Below are positions 32,338 through 40,901 of a DNA stretch of 64,000 nucleotides, one piece after another. The notes beneath the pieces are model-generated. The model was not told the DNA's origin, made no database searches, and saw nothing but the letters and a program-made list of their open reading frames with translations. The DNA lies in NCBI RefSeq assembly GCF_009789675.1, contig NZ_CP046916.1, positions 682,001-746,000 of the forward strand, read 5' to 3'. The position numbers were made by a program, and so were the translations under genes. The DNA is from Paraburkholderia acidisoli. GTDB taxonomy: Bacteria > Pseudomonadota > Gammaproteobacteria > Burkholderiales > Burkholderiaceae. Numbering within the stretch: position 1 is the first letter of the stretch; each line of letters starts with the position of its first letter.

Positions 32338-33240
32338 TCAGTCGAGCGCCGCGCTCATGCGGTCTTTGACCGTGATGCGCCGCTCGCGGTCCGCGAAGAC
32401 GTCGGGGCGCGCGTGGCCGCGGCTCTGCCAGACCACGACGCTTTCCTCGAGTTCGGGACCGTAGCCCACTTCGCGATGATCGTAGGCGAACACGCCGGCG
32501 AACCAGCGACGCAACAGCGGCGAGCCGTCGAAGACCTCGCCGCACACCGGATTGTCGTAGACCACGAACAGATGCTGGATTGCGCCGCTCGCCAGTCCGG
32601 CTTCGAGCTTATGCCGGAGCGCGGTCATGAGTTCGGCGCCGAACGGGTTGAACAGAAACACGACGAGGTTGCCCGAGGGCAGCGTGAGATCGCTAACGTT
32701 TGCGGCGATCGCCCGAATAGGCGGCCGGTACGGAAAACGCTGAGCGATTCGCGCGGCGTTGCGATTGGCGGTGCGCACGAGGTCGGCGCTGATGTCGTAG
32801 CCGAGCGCGAGTGCGAACGCGTATTCGGAGGCGACGATCATCGGCCGTCCTTTGCCGCAACCGATGTCGATGAACGTATAGCCTGTGACGTTGCCGAGCG
32901 TGTCCAGCGCGCGCCGGATGATGGTGGGTTGCGAGCCCATGTACGGGCGCAACTGACCGACGAGCCGCGCGTCGCGCAGCGTGGGCGCGTCGACGAGACC
33001 GCTCGTGTCGGTGCCGTATTCGACGTCGATGGGATGGCGGCGCAGGCAACCCGAATACACCGCGCGCAACAGCGGGATGCGTGTGCAGACGCGCCGGATG
33101 CGTGGGGCGAACATCGCGCGCTGCACGCCGTCGGGCAATCTCGCGACGACGTTCAATAACGTTCGTTTGAGCACGGGCCGCCATGTCGCGAGCGTCGTGC
33201 CCGTGGTGCCGCCAGTGGTCCCGTCCGTCGTCGTTCGCAT
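32338..33240 (-). CDS. SAM-dependent class I methyltransferase
   Basis: The product is 300 residues from ATG 33240. The SAM-binding motif I is YTFIDIGCGKGRPMIVASEY, followed by ALGYDIS with the acidic ribose-binding Asp and LVVFLFNPFG as motif IV. The N-terminal region (TLRDARLVGQLRPYMGSQPT) is helical. The target is unknown. Its gene runs into the GNAT gene with only a few bases between, so both may modify the same envelope glycan or lipid; that is inference. Confidence 0.85.
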   Translation of the reverse strand: MRTTTDGTTGGTTGTTLATWRPVLKRTLLNVVARLPDGVQRAMFAPRIRRVCTRIPLLRAVYSGCLRRHPIDVEYGTDTSGLVDAPTLRDARLVGQLRPYMGSQPTIIRRALDTLGNVTGYTFIDIGCGKGRPMIVASEYAFALALGYDISADLVRTANRNAARIAQRFPYRPPIRAIAANVSDLTLPSGNLVVFLFNPFGAELMTALRHKLEAGLASGAIQHLFVVYDNPVCGEVFDGSPLLRRWFAGVFAYDHREVGYGPELEESVVVWQSRGHARPDVFADRERRITVKDRMSAALD

Positions 33241-33380
33241 GACTTTGTCCGCCCGAGAAAGAGGCCAGTGAATGGGGCAACTGCGTTGGGTGAATTCAAG
33301 GTTCGCGCGATAGCATCGCGCGTCGCTCCAGTGTGGTGCCGCCAAAGGCCGGTTGAATTACGACAAAACGAAAGGGAAAT

Positions 33381-33457
33381 ATGCGCGCGAGATTTTTGTT
33401 CTCGTAACACCGCTTTGAGCGCGCATTTTTGACAGGGCGCTAATCAAAACTAATGGT
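33381..33457 (+). promoter_or_regulatory. Inverted repeat and possible sigma-70 promoter
   Basis: ATGCGCGC (33381-33388) and GCGCGCAT (33419-33426) form an inverted repeat followed by TTTTT. A perfect TTGACA (33429-33434) follows at once, with a weak -10-like TAATGG/AATGGT about 16-17 bases on. It is 155-180 bases before the zinc-ribbon gene. The rest of 33241-33611 shows no gene. Confidence 0.35.
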
Positions 33458-33611
33458 ATGGGCGGTGTGAATCGCCTGGCCGACACGGGCCGCTTTCGCC
33501 AGCTTCTAGGCCGATTCCGCCACGCCCGGCGTCGCGCGATTGATCTTCATGGCGAACTAGCCCATATTCGAAAAGTCCTGCTTCGTCCCTTTCTGAACTG
33601 CCGCACTCTCC

Positions 33612-34649
33612 ATGTTCGACGAATCCGGCCGAGATGACGCGGCCCCCGAGCAATGCCGTTATTGCGGCGCCCGCATGAAGGCGCCGCTGATCTTTTGTCC
33701 GCAATGCGGCGCGAATCTGCTCGTCAAGCCTTCGAGCGAAGCCGAGGCCCTGCTGTTTCCCGACGCGCTCGCCGATCCCCCCGCGCGAGGCAGTCTTTCC
33801 GGGCGTCTGCTGAACGCCATGCCGTGGCGGAGGACCCGCGCGCGCATGGGGGAAACCGGCATGCCTTTCGACTATGCGCCGCGCGACGAACCTATGGCGC
33901 CGCCGCTTTCGCGCCGCGCAGTGGGTGCGTGGAGCGGCGTGGCGATCATCGGCGTGATGATCGGTGCGTACGCAATGTTTCATCGCAGCCCCACGAGGCC
34001 CGCGCAGGGAGCCCAGATCGCCGAGGGCGCGGTGCTGAGACCGCAGGGCGCATCGGCCGCGCTGGCGGCGATTCCGCCCACGGTGCTGCGGTCTCGCACG
34101 CCTGCGCTGCCGCGGTTACCCGCGGCGCCGGTCGCGCCGCTTGCTCCCGTCGACGACGCGAAAGAGCAGGCGCAAGAGGCATCGTTTGGACAACGTAACA
34201 CGCCAGCACCGAAGCCGAACGGCTACGCGAACTCCGCGGTGACGCGCGATCTCGCGATGGCGCGCGCGGCGCTCGATCGGCATAGTCTCTGGCCTGCGCG
34301 CAAAGCCGTATTGAGCGCGCTTGCCGTGCAACCCAACAATCCCGACGCGCAGCAGCTTCGCGCCGAACTCGCCGCGCGCGAACAGGAGCGCGATGCGTTG
34401 ATCGGCGACGCGCGCCAGTGCGCGCATGCGCGGCAGTGGACCTGCGTGCGCCGCAATGCGGGGCGCGCCGCGAGCGTGGACATCTCGAGCCGTGAAGCGA
34501 AGCGCCTGCTTGCGCGGGCTTCGGGAGAACCGGCGCGGCCGGCCAATCCGCTGGACGTGGTGGTGGGCTGGATCGAGCGGCACGCGCCGCCTTCGCGCGT
34601 GCAGAGCGGCGATCGCTACAACAACGACAACTCGCCGTATCAGCATTGA
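33612..34649 (+). CDS. Zinc-ribbon, single-TM, TPR-like protein beside the T6SS
   Basis: This 345-residue protein starts with a zinc ribbon (QCRYCGARMKAPLIFCPQCG, CxxC-x12-CxxC). One membrane helix (about residues 105-123, VGAWSGVAIIGVMIGAYAMF) is followed by a Pro/Ala-rich spacer. The C-terminal helical region (AMARAALDRHSLWPARKAVL, DARQCAHARQWTCVRRNAG, SSREAKRLLARA) looks like TPR repeats. It converges with tssL, leaving a 40-base gap. Cytoplasmic ribbon and periplasmic TPR would span the inner membrane. No family function is known to me; a T6SS link rests on position only. Confidence 0.7.
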   Translation: MFDESGRDDAAPEQCRYCGARMKAPLIFCPQCGANLLVKPSSEAEALLFPDALADPPARGSLSGRLLNAMPWRRTRARMGETGMPFDYAPRDEPMAPPLSRRAVGAWSGVAIIGVMIGAYAMFHRSPTRPAQGAQIAEGAVLRPQGASAALAAIPPTVLRSRTPALPRLPAAPVAPLAPVDDAKEQAQEASFGQRNTPAPKPNGYANSAVTRDLAMARAALDRHSLWPARKAVLSALAVQPNNPDAQQLRAELAAREQERDALIGDARQCAHARQWTCVRRNAGRAASVDISSREAKRLLARASGEPARPANPLDVVVGWIERHAPPSRVQSGDRYNNDNSPYQH

Positions 34650-34689
34650 CAACGCGCGCACGGCGCGCTGCCCGCCACGATAACAATAC

Positions 34690-35475
34690 TTAGGGTAGCG
34701 AAATAGTCAGATTCGCCGATTGCGGGCCGAGCTTGATCAGCTGCGTATACGGCGCGAGCGTATGGATCGTATTGTCGCGCAGCCAGGTGCTCAGGCCGAG
34801 CCACGTGAGCACGCCCACGAGCGCGAACACCGCACCGATGGTCCAGAGCGGCACCTCGCGCTTGAGGCGGTGCGCGACCTGATCGGGCAACGGCCAATGC
34901 GGTGCAAACGGCGCGCGCTTGCCTTTCATGTGCGCGATTTCGTCGCCGAGACGCGCGGTCAGATACGCGAGCTTTTCCGGCCCTTCGAGCATGTACTTGC
35001 CCTGGAAACCGAGCAGCAGGCACATGTGGAAGACCTCGAGCGATTGCAGGCGTGCGGCGCCTTGCGCGCGGCAGTCTTCGAGATGCGTGAAGAACTTCTC
35101 GCCCGCGAGCTGCTCGCCGAACAGAGTGAGTTGCAGCGGGCGGCGCTCCCATTCGGTGCGGATGCGGAATGTCGATGCCAGCACGGATTCGTCCACGGCC
35201 GCGCAGAACGCGAACTTCGCGGCATACACGTCTTCGGCCGGTACGTTGAGCTTTTTCGCGCCGCGTTCGAAGTCTCCCAGGAACTGCTGCACGCGCGAGC
35301 TGAATTCCGCGGCTTCACCGGGTTCGCGGCCGTTCTTCAAGAGAAACAGCATGAAGAAGCCGTCGTACAGCAGGTCGAGCAGCGAACGAACCTGATACGC
35401 GGGGTCGGCGTGACTCGTGGGCGGCGGCGTGACCGAAGGCGCGGCGCTGCCGAAAAGGGAAGGAGCGTTGCTCAT
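34690..35475 (-). CDS. tssL: T6SS inner-membrane protein TssL (DotU family)
   Basis: This 261-residue protein shows the DotU/TssL cytoplasmic domain: VRSLLDLLYDGFFMLFLLKN, AAKFAFCAAVDESVLAST, WERRPLQLTLFGEQLAGEKF, SLEVFHMCLLLGFQGKYML. One C-terminal anchor (TIGAVFALVGVLTWLGLSTW) precedes a short periplasmic tail. It lacks the OmpA-like peptidoglycan-binding extension present in some TssL proteins; a separate OmpA-like gene in this locus may supply that role. With TssM and TssJ it forms the membrane complex. Its start overlaps the tssK stop by four bases. Confidence 0.95.
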   Translation of the reverse strand: MSNAPSLFGSAAPSVTPPPTSHADPAYQVRSLLDLLYDGFFMLFLLKNGREPGEAAEFSSRVQQFLGDFERGAKKLNVPAEDVYAAKFAFCAAVDESVLASTFRIRTEWERRPLQLTLFGEQLAGEKFFTHLEDCRAQGAARLQSLEVFHMCLLLGFQGKYMLEGPEKLAYLTARLGDEIAHMKGKRAPFAPHWPLPDQVAHRLKREVPLWTIGAVFALVGVLTWLGLSTWLRDNTIHTLAPYTQLIKLGPQSANLTISLP

Positions 35476-36818
35476 GACGTCACCGCAATGAGTTCGAGTT
35501 TGAGATCGTTGATGCCCGAGGGCGTGTAGACCATGGCCGACTGCGACTGCACCATGCGCTCATAGAGCGCGCCGCGCGATTCGAACGAGAAGTAGCAGGC
35601 GCCGGGCCGCACGGGAATCGCGGGCGGCACCTGCGGCGTGTAGACGAGGCGCACGCCCGGCATGGCCGAGAGCACGAGCTTGTCGACGTCGTCGGGGGCG
35701 CCCACCTTGAAGCGCGCGGGCACCGCGTCGACGAGGTCGACTGCGGGCATGTCCGCCGAGACGGCGAGATAGAACGTGGTCTTGTCGTCGATCTTGCCGG
35801 AGTCGAGCCTGCCGATATGGAACGACGGTCGCACCTCTTCCAGCGCGATCGCGAAGTACTGCGTGGAGATCACGGTTTCGAGCAGGTCGCGCAGGATCTG
35901 GTCGAGCCGCGCGAAGCCGGGGCCCGGATCGTCGTGACGATACGCGGGCAAGTCGGCGAGCGTATAGCCCTTCGAGAACGTCATGAGCTGACCCGCGAGA
36001 CGCAGCAGTTCATGAAAGAGCCGCTCGGGATGCAGCGCCGAATGCTGATACAGATGCGCGAGCGTGGCGAACGCGCCGCTCGCGGTGTGCAGCAGCCAGA
36101 ACGATGCGATATCGCCCGAGCGGAACTCGATGATGTTCTTCGTGGGCTCGCGATGAAAACCGTAGAGCGCGTTGACCTTGGCCTGTAGCGCGTCGATCAG
36201 GCGGCGCAGCCGTTGATGCAGCAGCGGCGATGCCTCGATCGCGAGACTCGGCGCGACGAAACTTTCGTCCACTTCGAAACCCGAGGTGGCCGTGCGGCGC
36301 ACGCGCACCACGGGCACGGCGAGCAACTGGTCGCGCGGTTCGGTGTGCGCGATCAGTTTCACGTTGGTCTTGAGGAACGTGACGTCGGCCTGCGCGGCAT
36401 CGGTGTAGTGATCGGCCACGCTCGCCTGTTCGCTCACGTAGCGCGCCACGAAACCCGTGTTGCGGTCGGCTGCGTAGTTCGTGCCGGTCTCGCGCACGGG
36501 ATGCAGCGCGAGATAGAAGGTGAATTCGTTGATGCCTTCGGGCAGCGTGTCGAGCGCGACGGGCGGCGGCAGGTCGTCGGCCTGCGGCGCGCTGTAGAGC
36601 GTGCCGTCCGGGAACACGAGCGACAGCTCGCTCAGGTGCAGCAGATTGCTGCCGAGCGCGTCGTGATCGGTGCGAATGCTGCGCACGCCCCAGTTATACG
36701 GCTGAATGGCCTGAATCGATTCGAACAGGCGCGCTTCGTGATAGGCGTCCTGCCGCTGGAAGTGCTGAGGCCTCAGGAAAAGGCCTTCTCCCCAAAGCAC
36801 TTTCGATGAATAACTCAT
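35472..36818 (-). CDS. tssK: T6SS baseplate protein TssK
   Basis: This 448-residue protein is of typical TssK length. It starts KVLWGEGLFLRPQHFQRQDA, the strongly conserved TssK N-terminus, and continues NWGVRSIRTDHDALGSNLL, ELSLVFPDGTLYSAPQADDL, RLRRLIDALQAKVNALYGF and LSAMPGVRLVYTPQVPPAIP. TssK trimers join the baseplate wedges to the TssJLM membrane complex, through the neck domain and C-terminal domain. It is the middle gene of tssJ-tssK-tssL; 144 bases separate it from tssJ. Confidence 0.96.
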   Translation of the reverse strand: MSYSSKVLWGEGLFLRPQHFQRQDAYHEARLFESIQAIQPYNWGVRSIRTDHDALGSNLLHLSELSLVFPDGTLYSAPQADDLPPPVALDTLPEGINEFTFYLALHPVRETGTNYAADRNTGFVARYVSEQASVADHYTDAAQADVTFLKTNVKLIAHTEPRDQLLAVPVVRVRRTATSGFEVDESFVAPSLAIEASPLLHQRLRRLIDALQAKVNALYGFHREPTKNIIEFRSGDIASFWLLHTASGAFATLAHLYQHSALHPERLFHELLRLAGQLMTFSKGYTLADLPAYRHDDPGPGFARLDQILRDLLETVISTQYFAIALEEVRPSFHIGRLDSGKIDDKTTFYLAVSADMPAVDLVDAVPARFKVGAPDDVDKLVLSAMPGVRLVYTPQVPPAIPVRPGACYFSFESRGALYERMVQSQSAMVYTPSGINDLKLELIAVTS

Positions 36819-36962
36819 GACAAATACGCTATAAGTGTGATTCGGGCTGCGCCGCTCGCGCGCAAGCGGCGCCCGCTAATCGTTGAATAATTCGCCTGCG
36901 CGCCATTCGCGCCATTCATCCCGGCTTCTTATACGCTTCTCGCTGCGCTTTTGATCTCCGAC

Positions 36963-37577
36963 TCAACCGCAACTCACGGAAGACAGCAGATTCAGCGATT
37001 GCGCCGGTAAGCCCTGTTCAGTGGGGATCACCGTGCCGCTCGTGACGGTCATTGCGCAATTGTGGAGGCCGACCATTATGCCGGATTTCTCCGATTTCGT
37101 CGGATCGAAGGCGAACTTCCAACGCTGCATGGCCGGATCGCGGAATAGCGCGACAATTCCGAATGCCTGCGCTTCGTGTGAAACTTTTTCCGTAGCGTTA
37201 TATCTTTGCCCCGGAATCAGCGTGATCTCGCGTACGTTGAGCAGGTCCGCGCCCAATGCGCTTTTCTCTTTCGCCGGGTCGGTGAAGGTGTCGAAGGGCG
37301 CCTGCTGGAACGAAGTGGGGTCCTTCAGCACGTAGAGCCGCACGACCAGCGCAAGCGGCTTGTTGTCGTTGGCCGCGTTGAGGTTTTTCGCCGCAAATAG
37401 TGTCACACCCACGTTGCGCGGGGGTTTCTGGGCGTCGGGCACGTCGGGCTTGCCGATGCCCGCGAGTTGCAACGCCGCCGAAGCGGCGCTACCGAGCGCC
37501 GGCACCGCGGCCGCGCAACCCGCGAGCGCGGCGCTCGCCATTAACGTCAATGCGATTTGAATAAGGCGCGCGTTCAT
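36963..37577 (-). CDS. tssJ: T6SS outer-membrane lipoprotein TssJ
   Basis: This 204-residue protein has a lipoprotein signal IALTLMASAALAGC with the lipobox LAGC at residue 21. The mature part is a TssJ transthyretin-like fold: NVGVTLFAAKNLNAANDNKP, LALVVRLYVLKDPTSFQQAP, REITLIPGQRYNATEKVSHE, FGIVALFRDP. The acylated protein anchors the TssLM complex to the outer membrane. It is the promoter-proximal gene of the minus-strand operon, with a TATAAT -10 box upstream. Confidence 0.94.
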   Translation of the reverse strand: MNARLIQIALTLMASAALAGCAAAVPALGSAASAALQLAGIGKPDVPDAQKPPRNVGVTLFAAKNLNAANDNKPLALVVRLYVLKDPTSFQQAPFDTFTDPAKEKSALGADLLNVREITLIPGQRYNATEKVSHEAQAFGIVALFRDPAMQRWKFAFDPTKSEKSGIMVGLHNCAMTVTSGTVIPTEQGLPAQSLNLLSSVSCG

Positions 37578-37681
37578 TTATTCGCACCGTGCCGCAAAGG
37601 CCGGGTTTTTGTTGATGTCGCGCGCGGAATGCCGCGAATGCGCGGTGCATTGCATGGTATTGCCCCCGTGATGCCAACCCG

Positions 37682-37712
37682 ATTATATGAGCGGAAAAAA
37701 TTTCCTCTTCAA
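37682..37712 (-). promoter_or_regulatory. Promoter for tssJKL
   Basis: On the minus strand a consensus TATAAT lies at 37687-37682, with a weaker TTGAAG at 37712-37707 (19-base spacing). It is about 105 bases before the tssJ start. Confidence 0.5.
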
Positions 37713-37812
37713 TTCTTATTTGATTCGATTGAACGGGAAATAATTTCCTTATTGACTGCCGATGCGCCGTAAACCCGCTTCAAAGATTTATTTAGAGTAC
37801 GCATCTTGTAAT

Positions 37813-37847
37813 GATAAGTTGAATTATCGAAATTTGGCCTGTACTAT
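37813..37847 (+). promoter_or_regulatory. Promoter and overlapping inverted repeat for the tssB operon
   Basis: TTGAAT (37819-37824), a 17-base spacer and TACTAT (37842-37847) form a good sigma-70 promoter about 75 bases before the TPR lipoprotein gene. GATAA-GTTGAA-TTATC (37813-37828) is an inverted repeat over the -35 box. Extended left it matches 11 of 19 positions of a Fur box, which is suggestive only. Confidence 0.55.
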
Positions 37848-37923
37848 ACCCGCGCACTGGAGCTAAAGCAAAAAACTCCGGGCCCTTCCTTCGAATTAAA
37901 AATTACACGCTGGTGAAAGAACG

Positions 37924-38592
37924 ATGATAAACAGGTTCATTTCCAGGCTTTCCGGGGTGGTGCTGGCATGCAGCGTCGTCGCGGGCTGTGCTACGCAGGA
38001 CAAAAACCTCGCCGCGTCGCCAGACACGTACAACAAGGCATTAGCCGACGCCGACGCCGCCTACAAGGCGGGCGATCAGGACAAGGCCATCGCGCTCTAT
38101 CAGAAGCTGGCCGAGAGCGATCCCACGCGTGAAGAACCGTGGTCGCGCATCGCGCAGATCCAGTTCCAGCAACAGCATTACGGTCAGGCCATCGTCGCGG
38201 CGCAGGAAGCGCTGCAGCGCGATCAAAGCGATCGTTCGGCGAAGAGCGTGCTCGCCGTCGCCGGCTTGCGCGTCGCCACCGAATCGCTTGGCGAACTGCG
38301 TCAGGACGCCTCGCTGCAAGGCGACGCGAAGTCCGACGCGCAAGCGCTCGCGAAGCAGTTGCGCGACACGCTAGGCGAAGACTCTTTGTTCCCGCCCGAG
38401 CAGGCTGAAAAGCCCGTGCTGAAGAAGCGCCGCATCGTGCGCCATGTCGCGAAGCCCGCGCCGAAGGCCGCCGAAGCCGCTGCCGCGGCACCTGCTGCTC
38501 CGGCGGCGCCCGCTGCACCGGCCGCGCCTGCAGCGCCTGCCAAAGCCGCGCAAAGCGGCGGCGCATCCGATCCGTTCAGCGCACTGCGCTGA
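37924..38592 (+). CDS. TPR lipoprotein of the T6SS locus
   Basis: This 222-residue protein has a signal peptide with lipobox VAGC (Cys at residue 22). Residues 35-110 form two or three TPR helices (YNKALADADAAYKAGDQDKA, IALYQKLAESDPTREEPWSR, YGQAIVAAQEALQRD). The C-terminus is a basic stretch (KKRRIVRHVAKPAPK) and a long Ala/Pro spacer ending SGGASDPFSALR. It is first in the operon, directly before tssB, a position that related Burkholderia T6SS clusters also give to a TPR lipoprotein. It may help assemble the membrane complex; the exact role is unknown to me. Confidence 0.8.
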   Translation: MINRFISRLSGVVLACSVVAGCATQDKNLAASPDTYNKALADADAAYKAGDQDKAIALYQKLAESDPTREEPWSRIAQIQFQQQHYGQAIVAAQEALQRDQSDRSAKSVLAVAGLRVATESLGELRQDASLQGDAKSDAQALAKQLRDTLGEDSLFPPEQAEKPVLKKRRIVRHVAKPAPKAAEAAAAAPAAPAAPAAPAAPAAPAKAAQSGGASDPFSALR

Positions 38593-38691
38593 CCCGCAAG
38601 CGGCGCGCGTCGATCACGGCGCGCGCCGCTTCGCGATTCGCAGCGATTCGCTCATTCATAACCGGTCGCGACCGGAACAGGGGAGCCCTCG

Positions 38692-39240
38692 ATGGCCAAG
38701 AAAGAAAGTATCCAGAAGCGCTTGCAGAAAGTGCGGCCGCCGCGCGTGCAATTGACCTATGAGGTCGAACGCGGCGATGCGATCGAGGTAAAGGAACTGC
38801 CGTTCGTGGTCGGCGTGATGGGCGATCTCGCGGGGCAATCGGAAGTGGAGCAGCCGCGTCTGCGCGACCGCAAGTTCGTCAGCATCGACCGCGACAACTT
38901 CGATGACGTGATGAAGGGCATCGAGCCGCGCGCCGCCTTCCAGGTGGAAAACCGCCTGAGCGAAGCGGGCGGCAAGTTCGCCGTGGACCTGCGCTTTCAT
39001 TCGATGGCCGACTTCAATCCCGACGAAGTGGTCGCGCAGATCGAACCGCTGCGCCGCTTGCTCGAAGCCCGCTCGAAGCTCGCCGACCTGCGCAACAAGC
39101 TCGCCGGCAACGACAAGCTCGAAGACCTGTTGAGCGAAGTGCTCGCGAACACGCAGCAATTGCAGGCGCTGGCCGGCACTGGCGATGCGGCCGAGCCGCA
39201 GGCGGGCGACGCCAGCGACCCGGCGAAAGACGGCGAATAA
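38692..39240 (+). CDS. tssB: T6SS sheath protein TssB (VipA)
   Basis: This 182-residue protein is typical in length. The start KESIQKRLQKVRPPRVQLTY and ELPFVVGVMGDLAGQSE are the TssB signature, followed by DRKFVSIDRDNFDDVMKGI, LRFHSMADFNPDEVVAQIEP and LRRLLEARSKLADLRNKL. TssB pairs with TssC to build the contractile sheath around the Hcp tube. GGGGAG precedes ATG 38692. tssC follows after 16 bases. Confidence 0.97.
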   Translation: MAKKESIQKRLQKVRPPRVQLTYEVERGDAIEVKELPFVVGVMGDLAGQSEVEQPRLRDRKFVSIDRDNFDDVMKGIEPRAAFQVENRLSEAGGKFAVDLRFHSMADFNPDEVVAQIEPLRRLLEARSKLADLRNKLAGNDKLEDLLSEVLANTQQLQALAGTGDAAEPQAGDASDPAKDGE

Positions 39241-39256
39241 GGCTTCGGAGACCGAT

Positions 39257-40750
39257 ATGAACCAGCAGACTGGCGCGGCACGCGCCGTGGCCGTGGAAGA
39301 CGTGCAAACCGCGCCTTCGTTGCTCGACGACATCGTCGAGAAGAGCAAGGTTGCGAAATCGGAATCGGAACATGCCCGTGCGAAGGACCTGATCGGCGAA
39401 CTCGTGAATCAGGTGCTCGAAGGCACCGTGGTCGTGTCGAACAATCTTTCCGCGACCATCGACGCGCGCGTGGCCGAACTCGATCAGCTGATTTCCGCAC
39501 AGTTGAGCGCCGTGATGCACGCGCCGGAATTCCAGCGCCTGGAAGGCACGTGGCGCGGGCTCGAATATCTGTGCAAGGAAAGCAACACGGGTTCGACCAT
39601 CAAGATCAAGGCGCTCCATGCGCCCAAGCGCGATATCGTGCGCGACTTCAAGACGGCAGTGGAATTCGACCAGAGCGCGCTCTTCAAGAAAGTGTACGAA
39701 GAGGAATTCGGCACGTTCGGCGGCGCGCCGTTCGGCACGTTGATCGGCGACTACGAGATCACGCGTCAACCCGAAGACATGTATTTCATCGAGCAGATGT
39801 CGCATGTCGCGGCGGCGGCGCACGCGCCGTTCATCGCCTCCGCTTCGCCGGAATTGCTCGGCCTCGAATCGTTCGCCGATCTCGGTCGTCCGCGCGATCT
39901 CGGCAAGGTGTTCGACACGGTCGAATACGCGAAGTGGAAGTCGTTTCGCGACGCCGAAGACTCGCGCTACGTGGGTCTCACGCTGCCGCGCTTCCTCGGC
40001 CGCCTGCCGTTCAACCCGAAGGATGGCGCCACGGCGGAAGGTTTCAATTTCGTGGAAGACGTGGACGGCACCGACCACAGCAAGTATCTCTGGTGTAACG
40101 CGGCATGGGCATTCGCCGCGCGCCTCACGGCGGCCTTCGACGACTTCGGCTGGTGCGCGGCCATTCGCGGCGTGGAAGGCGGCGGTCTGGTGGAAGACCT
40201 GCCTACCCACACGTTCAAGACCGACGACGGCGAAGTCGCGCTCAAGTGCCCGACCGAAATCGCCATCACGGACCGCCGCGAAAAAGAATTGAGCGACCTC
40301 GGCTTCATTCCGCTCGTGCATTGCAAGAACTCCGACTATGCGGCGTTCTTCGCGGCGCAGTCGGTGCAAAAGCCGAAGAAGTACAACACCGACAGCGCGA
40401 ATGCGAACGCCGTGCTTTCCGCCCAGCTTCAGTACATTTTTTCGGTCTCGCGCGTCGCGCATTACCTCAAGGCGATGATGCGCGACAAGATCGGCAGCTT
40501 CGCTTCGGCGCAGAACGTGGAAGTGTTCCTGAACCGCTGGATTTCGCAGTACGTGCTGCTCGACGACAACGCGACCCAGGAGCAGAAAGCGCAATTCCCG
40601 TTGCGCGAAGCGTCGATCCAGGTTGCGGAAGTGCCGGGCCGGCCGGGCGTGTACCGTTCCGTCGCGTTCCTGCGGCCGCATTTCCAGCTCGACGAGTTGT
40701 CGATTTCGCTGCGCCTCGTGGCCGAACTGCCGAAGCCGGCGAACTCGTAA
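39257..40750 (+). CDS. tssC: T6SS sheath protein TssC (VipB)
   Basis: The product is 497 residues from ATG 39257; an in-frame ATG at 39185 lies inside tssB and is rejected. Characteristic segments are MHAPEFQRLEGTWRGLEYLC, KIKALHAPKRDIVRDF, FGTLIGDYEITRQPEDMYFI, FIASASPELLGLESFADL, LTLPRFLGRLPFNP, WCNAAWAFAARLTAAFDDFG and YIFSVSRVAHYLKAMMRDKI. It forms the large sheath subunit; its C-terminal handshake region is intact. It is cotranscribed with tssB and separated from hcp by 151 bases. Confidence 0.97.
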   Translation: MNQQTGAARAVAVEDVQTAPSLLDDIVEKSKVAKSESEHARAKDLIGELVNQVLEGTVVVSNNLSATIDARVAELDQLISAQLSAVMHAPEFQRLEGTWRGLEYLCKESNTGSTIKIKALHAPKRDIVRDFKTAVEFDQSALFKKVYEEEFGTFGGAPFGTLIGDYEITRQPEDMYFIEQMSHVAAAAHAPFIASASPELLGLESFADLGRPRDLGKVFDTVEYAKWKSFRDAEDSRYVGLTLPRFLGRLPFNPKDGATAEGFNFVEDVDGTDHSKYLWCNAAWAFAARLTAAFDDFGWCAAIRGVEGGGLVEDLPTHTFKTDDGEVALKCPTEIAITDRREKELSDLGFIPLVHCKNSDYAAFFAAQSVQKPKKYNTDSANANAVLSAQLQYIFSVSRVAHYLKAMMRDKIGSFASAQNVEVFLNRWISQYVLLDDNATQEQKAQFPLREASIQVAEVPGRPGVYRSVAFLRPHFQLDELSISLRLVAELPKPANS

Positions 40751-40840
40751 TCACGTAAGCGGGCATCGACCCGCGATCGTCGTGAAATCAGCAGTCCGAA
40801 GCGGGCCGAGCCGCCCGCGAACGGACCGCTCCGATCTATG

Positions 40841-40862
40841 TGCGAGTCAAGATGGGCTCGCA
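40841..40862 (+). other. Stem-loop upstream of hcp
   Basis: TGCGAG (40841-40846) pairs with CTCGCA (40857-40862) around a 10-base loop, with partial extension through TAT/ATA. It lies in the long tssC-hcp gap, 40 bases before the hcp start. It could stabilise the hcp message or mark a processing site. Confidence 0.35.
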
Positions 40863-40901
40863 TATACCGTGCAAACCACCACTCTGGGGAGTCGAGGCAT
40901 C

